A DNA stretch of 12,445 nt. Source: Pseudomonadota bacterium (GTDB lineage: Bacteria; Pseudomonadota; Alphaproteobacteria; Acetobacterales; Acetobacteraceae). The notes beneath the pieces were generated by a model. It saw nothing but the letters and a program-made list of their open reading frames with translations. It did not search any database and was not told the DNA's origin. The stretch lies in NCBI GenBank assembly GCA_021845835.1, contig JAJZVE010000021.1, positions 1 through 12,445 on the forward strand, read 5' to 3'. Positions 6,921 through 12,445 of the stretch are shown here, piece after piece. The position numbers were made by a program, and so were the translations under genes. Every line of letters begins with the position of its first letter. The first letter of the stretch is position 1.

Positions 6921-8027
6921 ATGGCAGCTCTGCTGGCGCTGATCCGCAAGGAGTTCCTCGCGCTGCTGCGCGACAAGGCGAGCCGCTTCGTGCTGATCGG
7001 GCCGCCGCTGATCCAGTTGCTGGTGTTCAGTTACGCCGCCACGTTCGATCTCAACAACATTCCCTTCGTGGTGATCAACGAGGATCCGGGCCTGGCCGGG
7101 CGGCAGGTGGTGGCGCGCTTCGCCGGCGCGCCGGCATTCCGCGAGGTCGCGACGCTGCCGTCCACTGCGGACATGGCGGCGCTGATCGACCGCAACGACG
7201 CCCTGCTGGCGATTCATGTCGATCGGACGTTCACCCGCAGCCTGCTCGCCGGCCGCCCGGCGCCGCTGCAGATCGTGATCGACGGGCGCAACTCCAACAC
7301 CGCCGCGATCGCACTCAGCTACGCCAGCGACATCGTGCTCGACTTCGATGCCGATTGGGTGGCGACGCATGGCGGCGCGACCCCGCCGGCGGTGCTGGAT
7401 GTGCGTGCCTGGTACAATCCCAACCTGCTGTCGCGCTGGTTCGTGGTGCCCGGCATCGTCGGCCTGCTCACCTTCGTCGTCACGATCCTGGTCAGCGGCC
7501 TTTCGGTCGTGCGCGAGCGCGAGTCCGGAACGTTCGACCAGCTTCTGGTGACACCCTACCGGCCGTGGGAAATCCTGGTGGCAAAGGCAACGCCCGGACT
7601 GCTGATCGGCTCGGCGGAGGCGGCGCTGATCGTCGCGGTCGCGGTGTTCTGGTTCGGCGTGCCCCTGATCGGCAGCCTGGCCGCCCTGGCATTGGGGCTG
7701 GAACTGTTCCTGGTTTCGGCAATCGGCATCGGGCTGATGATCTCCTCGCTCGCCGCCACACAGCAGCAGGGCCTGCTTGGCGCCTTCCTGTTCCTGGTGC
7801 CGGCGATCATCCTTTCCGGCTTCGCGACGCCGATCGCCAACATGCCGCGCGCCGTGCAGTACGCCACCTACGTCAACCCGATGCGCTACCTGATGGTGAT
7901 CCTGCGCGGCACCTTCCTGGAAGGCGACGGGGTTGCGGACCTGCTCGGCCAGTACTGGCCGCTCGCCCTGCTCGGCATCGTCAGCATGGCCGCCGCGACC
8001 TTCCTCGCGCGGCGACGGATGGCGTGA
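6921..8027 (+). CDS. ybhR: ABC-2 type permease, YbhR-like
   Basis: This 368-residue permease is the same length as I recall for E. coli YbhR and has the same layout as its neighbour: one N-terminal helix (about 22-40), an extracytoplasmic domain (about 45-170) and about five C-terminal helices from residue 174. The coupling motif VRERESGTFDQLLVTPYRPWEI is at 197-218 and the FATPIANMP/NPMRYLMVILRGTFLEG region at 301-335. It begins one base after the ybhS stop, with GGCTCG-type sequence but no strong ribosome site, so coupled translation is likely. It is the last gene of the exporter operon; the 60 bases after it contain only a weak 6-bp stem and no T-tract, so no clear terminator. Confidence 0.9.
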   Translation: MAALLALIRKEFLALLRDKASRFVLIGPPLIQLLVFSYAATFDLNNIPFVVINEDPGLAGRQVVARFAGAPAFREVATLPSTADMAALIDRNDALLAIHVDRTFTRSLLAGRPAPLQIVIDGRNSNTAAIALSYASDIVLDFDADWVATHGGATPPAVLDVRAWYNPNLLSRWFVVPGIVGLLTFVVTILVSGLSVVRERESGTFDQLLVTPYRPWEILVAKATPGLLIGSAEAALIVAVAVFWFGVPLIGSLAALALGLELFLVSAIGIGLMISSLAATQQQGLLGAFLFLVPAIILSGFATPIANMPRAVQYATYVNPMRYLMVILRGTFLEGDGVADLLGQYWPLALLGIVSMAAATFLARRRMA

Positions 8028-8086
8028 GGCGCCGCGGCTGGTACACATATGCGTGAACGCCGATCCGGCCGCACCGCGGGATCGCG

Positions 8087-8100
8087 TTGACCTGCATCAA
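8087..8100 (+). promoter_or_regulatory. FixK box before the release-factor-like/host-attachment/glgP operon
   Basis: TTGACCTGCATCAA matches TTGAY-N4-RTCAA at all ten defined positions. Its centre (8093.5) is about 64 bp from the GTG of the small gene at 8158, almost the same offset as the box before ybhG. A weak -10-like TACAGA at 8123-8128 would place the box near -41. The 130-bp gap after ybhR therefore looks like a separate promoter rather than read-through only. Confidence 0.8.
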
Positions 8101-8157
8101 AGTGCCGTTGTACCGCCCCCGCTACAGATGCCGGAACCCGGCGAACGGAGGCGTGCC

Positions 8158-8358
8158 GTGAGCGCGCGTGTCGGCCCGATCCAGGCAGTGCAATTGGAAA
8201 ATCCGCCGACGGATCAGGCGGATCGCATGACCGAGCTGGAGCGGCTGCTGAACGATCCGGACGTGCCGATCGACGCTGACCGGGTCTGGACGCTGGTGCA
8301 GGAAATCGCCTGCCGCGACATCGCGCCGCCGCCCTCGGCGCAGCCGATGCGCCCCTGA
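8158..8358 (+). CDS. Small protein resembling the N-terminal segment of peptide chain release factor 1
   Basis: This 66-residue protein has a GTG start at 8158 with GGAGG 6 bases upstream, the best-placed ribosome site in this gap. An ATG upstream in the same frame (8128, MPEPGERRR) has no such site and falls near the inferred transcription start. The central part, MTELERLLNDPDVPI then DADRVWTLVQEIA (23-50), resembles the helical start of RF1, where a LLxDPDV motif is followed by a helix. Neither the GGQ loop nor a codon-recognition domain is present, so it is not a working release factor on its own. Short proteins of this kind are sometimes annotated as 'peptide chain release factor' in alphaproteobacteria. 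It leads an operon with a host-attachment-family protein. Function unknown. Confidence 0.7.
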   Translation: MSARVGPIQAVQLENPPTDQADRMTELERLLNDPDVPIDADRVWTLVQEIACRDIAPPPSAQPMRP

Positions 8359-8420
8359 TCCGATCAACCCGCGCCGCGCGGCGCGTGGCAGAGTGTCCGA
8401 CGACAACACGGGAGGACGAC

Positions 8421-8867
8421 ATGCCGGACGAGGAAGGTGGCAGGTTATGGGTGCTCGTGACCGACGGTCATCGCGCCCGCATCGTCGAGCCTGCCGCAGC
8501 GGAAGGGCAGTTCCACACGTCGCTGCGGCTCGGCGTCGTGGAGCCACCGTATTGCCCGCCGCCGCTGCGCCACGAGACCAGTCATCTGCATCACCATCAG
8601 TTCGTACACGACATCGCGAAACGGCTGAACGAGGAGGCTTCGGAAAACGCCTTCGACGAGCTGATCCTGGTGGCGCCCTCCGCCATCGGCCACGACATCC
8701 GTGCGGCGCTGAACGGGGCGGCGCGGGCGCGGCTGGTGTCGCTGCTGGGGCACGACTACGAGGGGCTGGACGATGCCGCGCTGTCCACGCATCTCGCGCG
8801 CTGGTGGGCACCGCCGCGTACCGAACGGAACGACCCGGCACCGGCCCCCGACCTGAACGCGGCGTGA
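8421..8867 (+). CDS. Host-attachment family protein (AtsE-like)
   Basis: This 148-residue cytoplasmic protein begins LWVLVTDGHRARIVE (9-23), the strand-turn-strand opening typical of 'protein required for attachment to host cells' proteins. It continues with HETSHLHHHQFVHDIAKRL (51-69) and FDELILVAPSAIGHDIRAAL (77-96), and ends in a proline-rich tail. No signal peptide or membrane segment is visible, so the historical name is probably misleading. As I recall, comparative work places this family among bacterial relatives of the eRF1 release-factor fold, which would fit its release-factor-like neighbour. The start is ATG at 8421, with GGAGG 5 bases upstream; an upstream in-frame ATG at 8385 lacks this. 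The stop is one base before glgP. Likely FixK-activated from 8087. Confidence 0.85.
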   Translation: MPDEEGGRLWVLVTDGHRARIVEPAAAEGQFHTSLRLGVVEPPYCPPPLRHETSHLHHHQFVHDIAKRLNEEASENAFDELILVAPSAIGHDIRAALNGAARARLVSLLGHDYEGLDDAALSTHLARWWAPPRTERNDPAPAPDLNAA

Positions 8868-8868
8868 C

Positions 8869-10569
8869 ATGACGCAGCCGATCCAGCGCTTCGTGCCGCG
8901 GACGCATATCGCGTATTTCTCGATGGAAATCGCGATCCGCTCCGACATGCACTCATACGCTGGCGGCCTCGGCGTGCTGGCGGGCGATACTGCGTGGTCC
9001 TGCGCCGACCTGGAGATTCCCGTCGTCTTCGTCACGCTGGTCAGCCGCGCCGGCTATTTCCGCCAGCAGATCGACGCCGAGGGCCGGCAGACGGAAGCGC
9101 CCGACTGGTGGGATCCGACGCGGTTCTGCGTGGTGCTGAACGCGATGGTGGCGGTGGAGATGGACGGCCGGCCGGTGTGGGTGCGGCCGTGGCTGTACAT
9201 CCACGAGTCCGGGCACGGACACGAAATTCCGATCCTGCTGCTGGATACCGACCTCGACCAGAACCGGGACGAGGACCGCACGCTGACCCATTATCTGTAC
9301 GGCGGCGACGCGGCGTACCGGCTGAAGCAGGAACTGGTGCTCGGTCTCGGCGGCATCCGGCTGCTGCGCGCGCTCGGCTTCGATCTGCACACCTACCATC
9401 TGAACGAGGGCCATTCGGCCTTTCTTGCCCTCGACCTGCTGAACCGCCATCGCCTGCCGCCGGAGGACGTGCGGCCGGGGGAATCGCTGTACGATCTGTC
9501 CGAGGTGCGCGAGCAATGCGTGTTCACCACGCACACGCCGGTGGAGGCCGGCAGCGACCGCTTCCCGTACGAGATGTTCGAGCAGTTGGTGGACGGGCTG
9601 GTGGAGATCGACGAGCTCCGCCAGCTCGCCGGCGCGCCGGCGCTCAACATGACGCAGCTCGCGCTCAATGTCTCCGGCTACATCAACGGCGTCGCCCGCC
9701 GCCATGCGGAAACGACGCGCCTCCTGTTTCCCGGCTACCACGTCCATGCCGTCACCAACGGCGTGCATGCCGGACGCTGGACGCATGAGGCATTCGCGCG
9801 GCTGTTCGACACGCTGTTGCCGCGCTGGCGGCATGAGCCGGAAACGCTGATCCGCTGCCTGCAGCTCGGCGACGATGCGGTGTGGGAGTGCCACCGCACG
9901 GCGAAGGCGGACCTGATTGCGCATGTGCGGGCGGTCAGCGGGGTCGCGCTCGATCCCGACCTGCCGATCCTTGGCTTCGCGCGGCGCATGACCGGCTACA
10001 AACGACCGCTGCTGCTGTTTTCCGACATCGCGCGGCTGGCGCGCATCGCGGAGCGGCAGCCGTTCCAGATCGTCATGGCCGGCAAGGCGCATCCGCACGA
10101 CGACGACGGCAAGGAGGCGATCCGGCAGCTCCACGCCTACGCGCGGCAGTTGCAGGACCGGCCGCGCTGCGTGTTCCTGCCCGACTACGACCTCGATCTG
10201 GCGAAACGGCTGGTGAGTGGTGCCGATGTCTGGCTGAACACGCCGCTGCCGCCGATGGAGGCTTCGGGCACCAGCGGCATGAAGGCAGCGCTGAACGGCG
10301 TGCTCAATCTCAGCGTGCCGGACGGCTGGTGGATCGAGGCGGCCGCCGAGGGCATGACCGGCTGGTCGATCGGCGGCGACCACGAGGGCGACGCGGCGAC
10401 GCACGCGACGGCGCTGTACGACAAGATCGAGCAGGTGGTGCTGCCGCTCTACCGCGCCGACCCGGCCGGCTGGCGGCGCATGATGAAGCAGTCGATCGCG
10501 ATGATCGGCGCCTATTTCAACAGCCAGCGCATGATGCGGCGCTACGCCAGCGAGGCCTATCTGCGCTGA
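8869..10569 (+). CDS. glgP: Short-form alpha-glucan (glycogen/starch) phosphorylase
   Basis: This 566-residue GT35-family enzyme should cleave alpha-1,4-glucan with phosphate to give glucose 1-phosphate, using pyridoxal phosphate. It lacks much of the approximately 815 residues of E. coli GlgP and belongs to the shorter 'alpha-glucan family phosphorylase' type. Motifs are IAYFSMEIAI (14-23), YAGGLGVLAGD (30-40), YHLNEGHSAF (176-185), FTTHTPVEAGSD (219-230), TNGVHAGRW (296-304), GFARRMTGYKRP (369-380), VMAGKAHPHD (402-411) and EASGTSGMKAALNG (464-477), with K472 as the expected cofactor lysine. The ATG is one base after the previous stop, without a strong ribosome site, suggesting coupled translation. 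Control by the FixK box at 8087 would link glycogen breakdown to low oxygen. Confidence 0.93.
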   Translation: MTQPIQRFVPRTHIAYFSMEIAIRSDMHSYAGGLGVLAGDTAWSCADLEIPVVFVTLVSRAGYFRQQIDAEGRQTEAPDWWDPTRFCVVLNAMVAVEMDGRPVWVRPWLYIHESGHGHEIPILLLDTDLDQNRDEDRTLTHYLYGGDAAYRLKQELVLGLGGIRLLRALGFDLHTYHLNEGHSAFLALDLLNRHRLPPEDVRPGESLYDLSEVREQCVFTTHTPVEAGSDRFPYEMFEQLVDGLVEIDELRQLAGAPALNMTQLALNVSGYINGVARRHAETTRLLFPGYHVHAVTNGVHAGRWTHEAFARLFDTLLPRWRHEPETLIRCLQLGDDAVWECHRTAKADLIAHVRAVSGVALDPDLPILGFARRMTGYKRPLLLFSDIARLARIAERQPFQIVMAGKAHPHDDDGKEAIRQLHAYARQLQDRPRCVFLPDYDLDLAKRLVSGADVWLNTPLPPMEASGTSGMKAALNGVLNLSVPDGWWIEAAAEGMTGWSIGGDHEGDAATHATALYDKIEQVVLPLYRADPAGWRRMMKQSIAMIGAYFNSQRMMRRYASEAYLR

Positions 10570-10570
10570 G

Positions 10571-10798
10571 TCAGCCCGGCTGGCGCGGCGCCGACCAGGC
10601 GACGGCGGCGAGCAGCGTGGCGACGACCAGCATCACGCCGCCCGCCGCCGCATCGGCATAGTCGCCGGTTTGCAGCGCCGCGACCGTGGTGCGGGCGAAC
10701 AGGGTGAGCATCAGCGCCGAAGCGAACAGCAGCAGGCGCCGGGTGCGACGGTCCAGACGGGCCGACAGTTCGTGCAGAAGAAAGATGATCATGCGCAT
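10571..10798 (-). CDS. Small two-helix membrane protein, unknown function
   Basis: This 75-residue protein has an amphipathic, basic N-terminus (RMIIFLLHELSARLDRRTRR), a first membrane helix (about 22-42) and a second (about 52-69), and ends in SAPRQPG. I chose ATG at 10798 because GGGGA lies 7 bases upstream; the frame can also start at GTG 10831, adding 11 residues, but with a poorer ribosome site. It converges on glgP, with only one base between the stop codons and no room for a hairpin terminator between them. I do not recognise a family. Confidence 0.6.
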   Translation of the reverse strand: MRMIIFLLHELSARLDRRTRRLLLFASALMLTLFARTTVAALQTGDYADAAAGGVMLVVATLLAAVAWSAPRQPG

Positions 10799-10930
10799 CG
10801 TCCGGTCCCCGGCATACCGTGCATCGCGCACGCTCTTACCGGCATTCGCGGCCGATGTCTCACCAGATCGTGATACCTGCGGTTATTTCGACTGTTCCCG
10901 TGACCGCAATGCCATGCGGGTGCGGGGCTG

Positions 10931-11323
10931 TCAGGCCGCTTGTTCCGGCAGGGTGGCGGCGGCCGCCATCGATTCCGGTGCGTCCCCGAACACGGCCTCC
11001 AGCACGCGCGCCGGATCGCGGTCGAACAGGGCGACCAGGGTCAGCACGGCGGCATCCGGCCGATTGCGCCCCTGTTCCCAGTTCTGCAGCGTGCGCACGT
11101 CGAGACCTAACGCATCTGCAAAATTGCGCTGCGAAAGTCCGCGGCGTTCGCGGGTTTCGACAATCAGGCGCGCCGGCTGAGCGATCTCGCGTGGGCGACG
11201 CACCTCCACGTCCAGCGCGGCAAGATCCCGCGCGAGATCGGACAACCGAACGTCGATCGGAATCTCGCAGATGGCAGAGTCGTGACTCGCCAGCCACGTA
11301 ATGGCAGCATGCGCGGCCCGCAA
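10931..11323 (-). CDS. XRE-type helix-turn-helix DNA-binding protein, probably 5'-truncated
   Basis: This 130-residue open frame has an XRE/HTH_3 fold at about 52-90 (RLIVETRERRGLSQRNFADALGLDVRTLQNWEQGR in segments, then NRPD), followed by the usual C-terminal helix (LTLVALFDRDPARVLEAVF). The only start in frame is TTG at 11323, without a convincing ribosome site. The frame stays open for about 19 further codons to a TGA, coding for SGLREAGLSLRAAHAAITW-like sequence that reads as part of the same protein. A well-formed N-terminus, MNSELRERFARLGPVR, starts at ATG 11393 in another frame, suggesting an internal deletion or frameshift. The family resembles regulators in which a variable N-terminal part precedes an antitoxin-like HTH. 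It may be a pseudogene or a functional short form. Confidence 0.6.
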   Translation of the reverse strand: MRAAHAAITWLASHDSAICEIPIDVRLSDLARDLAALDVEVRRPREIAQPARLIVETRERRGLSQRNFADALGLDVRTLQNWEQGRNRPDAAVLTLVALFDRDPARVLEAVFGDAPESMAAAATLPEQAA

Positions 11324-11622
11324 CGACAGCCCGGCTTCGCGCAGTCCGGACCGGCCCCAGACGTGCGAACCGCTCCCTCAATTCGGAGTTCATCGGTTCC
11401 CGAGTCCCCGCCTGACCCATCGAACTAATTCCAATGACCGGCGAATCCAGATGCCATTTGCGGCAGATCCCCCGACATGAGTTTCGCAAAGCACGAGCAC
11501 CTTGTCGTGCATCAGGACGTTGGCGACGATCTCCACCGTGTCGGTTCCGTCGTGAAGGCGGCGCTCACGCTTTCATGATCGGCACTTCGCTCGAATTCGT
11601 AGTCCAGCATCGCCCGGTTCAT
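11324..11622 (-). pseudogene. Frame-disrupted remnant of a small gene plus the 5' end of the HTH gene
   Basis: No long intact frame covers this stretch, but protein-like pieces occur in order in different minus-strand frames. ATG 11622 (GGAG 9 bases upstream) opens MNRAMLDYEFERSADHES. One base out of frame, from about 11560, comes RERRLHDGTDTVEIVANVL then MHDKVLVLCETHVGGSAANG, which could also start at GTG 11536 and run 48 codons to TGA 11390. That stop overlaps ATG 11393 of MNSELRERFARLGPVR in an ATGA junction, as in coupled gene pairs. That frame then shifts relative to the HTH protein. My reading is a two-gene module in which the upstream gene has a -1 frameshift and the HTH gene has lost an internal segment. 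Sequencing error is an alternative. Confidence 0.4.
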
Positions 11623-11713
11623 ATCTCGGGTCTCCAATCCGGATGGAAAACCAAACGACGGGCTGGCGCCGACCCGGGCACGGCAAGAACCATGCGCAAT
11701 TCGCGTAGTTAAA

Positions 11714-12445
11714 TTAACCCCGCCCCAGCATCGCCATCATCTCCCCCCATTCCCGCTTCGACAGCCCGCTCTGCTCCTGCGTCACCGCCTCGCCGGCCAG
11801 CATCCGCCGCAGCACCGCGAGCATCCCGGCCGAGAACGTCACCGCGCCCAGCCGGTAGTCGCGGAAAGCGGCGGCGGTCAGCGGGACCCAGGCGTCCAGG
11901 CTCGCCAGCATCGCCTCGGCGTAGGCGCGGATTTCGTACTGCGCGTGCGCGTCGGCGCGCAGCGACAGGAAGTGCAGCAGGTTGTGCAGATCGGTCTTCC
12001 AGTACCACTGCGTGTAGGTGTTCAGCGTCAGGTTGATGCGCGCCAGCTCGCGCGCCAGGCCGCGCCGCGACGGATCGCCGGCCTCGTTCAGCATCGCGGC
12101 ATAATCGTCGTGGCACTGCGCGGCGTCGCGCGCGAGCAGCGCCAGCACCGCCGCCGCCTCATCCCCTTCCAGCACGTCGCCACGGCCCTGCCGGTTGGTC
12201 TCGGACTGCGCGGCGAGATGCTCGGGCGCGGGGAGGTAGAATTCGCGGTCGAGAATGGAGTAGCGGGCGGAGTACTCGTTCACGTTCGCGGTGCGATGGC
12301 GGATCCACTGCCGCGCGACGAAGATCGGCAGCTTCACGTGGTACTTGATCTCGCACATCTCGAACGGCGTGGTGTGCCGGTGGCGCATCAGGTAGCGGAT
12401 CAGCCCGGCGTCCTCGCTGACCTTCCGCGTGCCGCGGCCGTACGA
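11714..12445 (-). CDS. thyX: FAD-dependent thymidylate synthase ThyX (N-terminus missing)
   Basis: The last 243 residues of ThyX are present; the gene enters from the right edge, and the first visible residues are [19 protein letters not shown] before [11 protein letters not shown]. The enzyme makes dTMP from dUMP using methylenetetrahydrofolate, NADPH and FAD. The diagnostic RHRX7S motif is intact ([11 protein letters not shown], fragment residues 49-59), followed by [13 protein letters not shown]. Further conserved stretches are [27 protein letters not shown] and EIRAYAEAM (both in the second half). It ends at TAA 11714, inside an 11-bp palindrome GTTAAATTAAC (11708-11718). It is transcribed toward the decayed HTH module, with a gap of about 90 bases. 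A thyX gene usually indicates a thyA-lacking genome, though this cannot be seen here. Confidence 0.95.
   Translation of the reverse strand, partial: SYGRGTRKVSEDAGLIRYLMRHRHTTPFEMCEIKYHVKLPIFVARQWIRHRTANVNEYSARYSILDREFYLPAPEHLAAQSETNRQGRGDVLEGDEAAAVLALLARDAAQCHDDYAAMLNEAGDPSRRGLARELARINLTLNTYTQWYWKTDLHNLLHFLSLRADAHAQYEIRAYAEAMLASLDAWVPLTAAAFRDYRLGAVTFSAGMLAVLRRMLAGEAVTQEQSGLSKREWGEMMAMLGRG

Noticed and set aside
8061..8084. CGATCC...GGATCG inverted repeat after ybhR as a terminator
   Set aside because: Only a 6-bp stem with a 12-base loop and no T-tract; too weak to annotate.
8355..8366. TGATCCGATCAA as a further FNR/FixK box
   Set aside because: The arms are separated by the wrong spacer length (2-3 instead of 4 bases) and it overlaps the stop codon of the small gene with no promoter context.
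8370..8385. 16-bp perfect palindrome CGCGCCGCGCGGCGCG before the host-attachment gene
   Set aside because: It could form an intercistronic stem, but with no loop and no T-tract it is not a terminator, and GC-only palindromes are common at this base composition.
8953..10404. Long minus-strand open frame (483 codons) opposite glgP
   Set aside because: Antisense shadow of the phosphorylase, with composition typical of a reversed GC-rich gene.
11434..11712. Plus-strand 92-codon open frame in the gap before thyX
   Set aside because: No ribosome site or family resemblance; the opposite strand carries protein-like segments in order, which explains the region better.
11708..11718. GTTAAATTAAC palindrome at the thyX stop codon
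   Set aside because: Noticeably AT-rich in this context but only 11 bp; a role as operator or terminator cannot be supported.

Overview
The window is about 12.4 kb of GC-rich DNA (codon third positions mostly G or C). It looks like an alphaproteobacterium, perhaps of the Rhodospirillales/Acetobacteraceae type. The evidence is a heme-PAS FixL, FixJ and FixK cassette, TTGAY-N4-RTCAA operators of the FixK/FnrL type, ThyX, and protein families common in rhizobia and relatives. The exact genus cannot be read from the sequence.

Left part (1-2892): an oxygen-sensing regulatory block. The minus strand carries fixJ (1398-2015) followed by fixL (268-1392), the reverse of the usual fixL-fixJ order. A third gene downstream begins a FixJ-like receiver protein that runs off the left edge (1-165). 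A FixK-type Crp/Fnr regulator (2146-2892) is divergent from fixJ. The 130-bp spacer between fixJ and fixK holds three GTACGYMG elements (2041-2069), which I interpret as FixJ sites.

Middle (2910-8027): a four-gene operon with overlapping or nearly touching genes encodes a YbhG/YbhF/YbhS/YbhR-type ABC-2 exporter: membrane-fusion protein, double-ATPase and two permeases. It starts just downstream of a perfectly palindromic FixK box. A second operon (8087-10569) also begins with a FixK box. It encodes a 66-residue protein resembling the N-terminal segment of release factor 1, a 'host attachment' family protein, and a short alpha-glucan phosphorylase. A third FixK-type box, with a second one 32 bp further away, precedes the left-edge receiver gene. 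In all three promoters the box centre lies about 61-67 bp from the start codon.

The working model is: low oxygen -> FixL -> FixJ~P -> fixK -> (a) exporter operon, (b) release-factor-like/host-attachment/glucan-phosphorylase operon, (c) receiver gene that may feed back on FixL/FixJ. This model is inferred from motifs and gene order.

Right part (10571-12445, all minus strand): a small two-helix membrane protein, an XRE-type helix-turn-helix protein that looks 5'-truncated or frameshifted, about 300 bp of decayed or frame-disrupted coding sequence upstream of it, and the 3' part of thyX (flavin-dependent thymidylate synthase), cut by the right edge. I saw no tRNA, rRNA, CRISPR array or insertion sequence.
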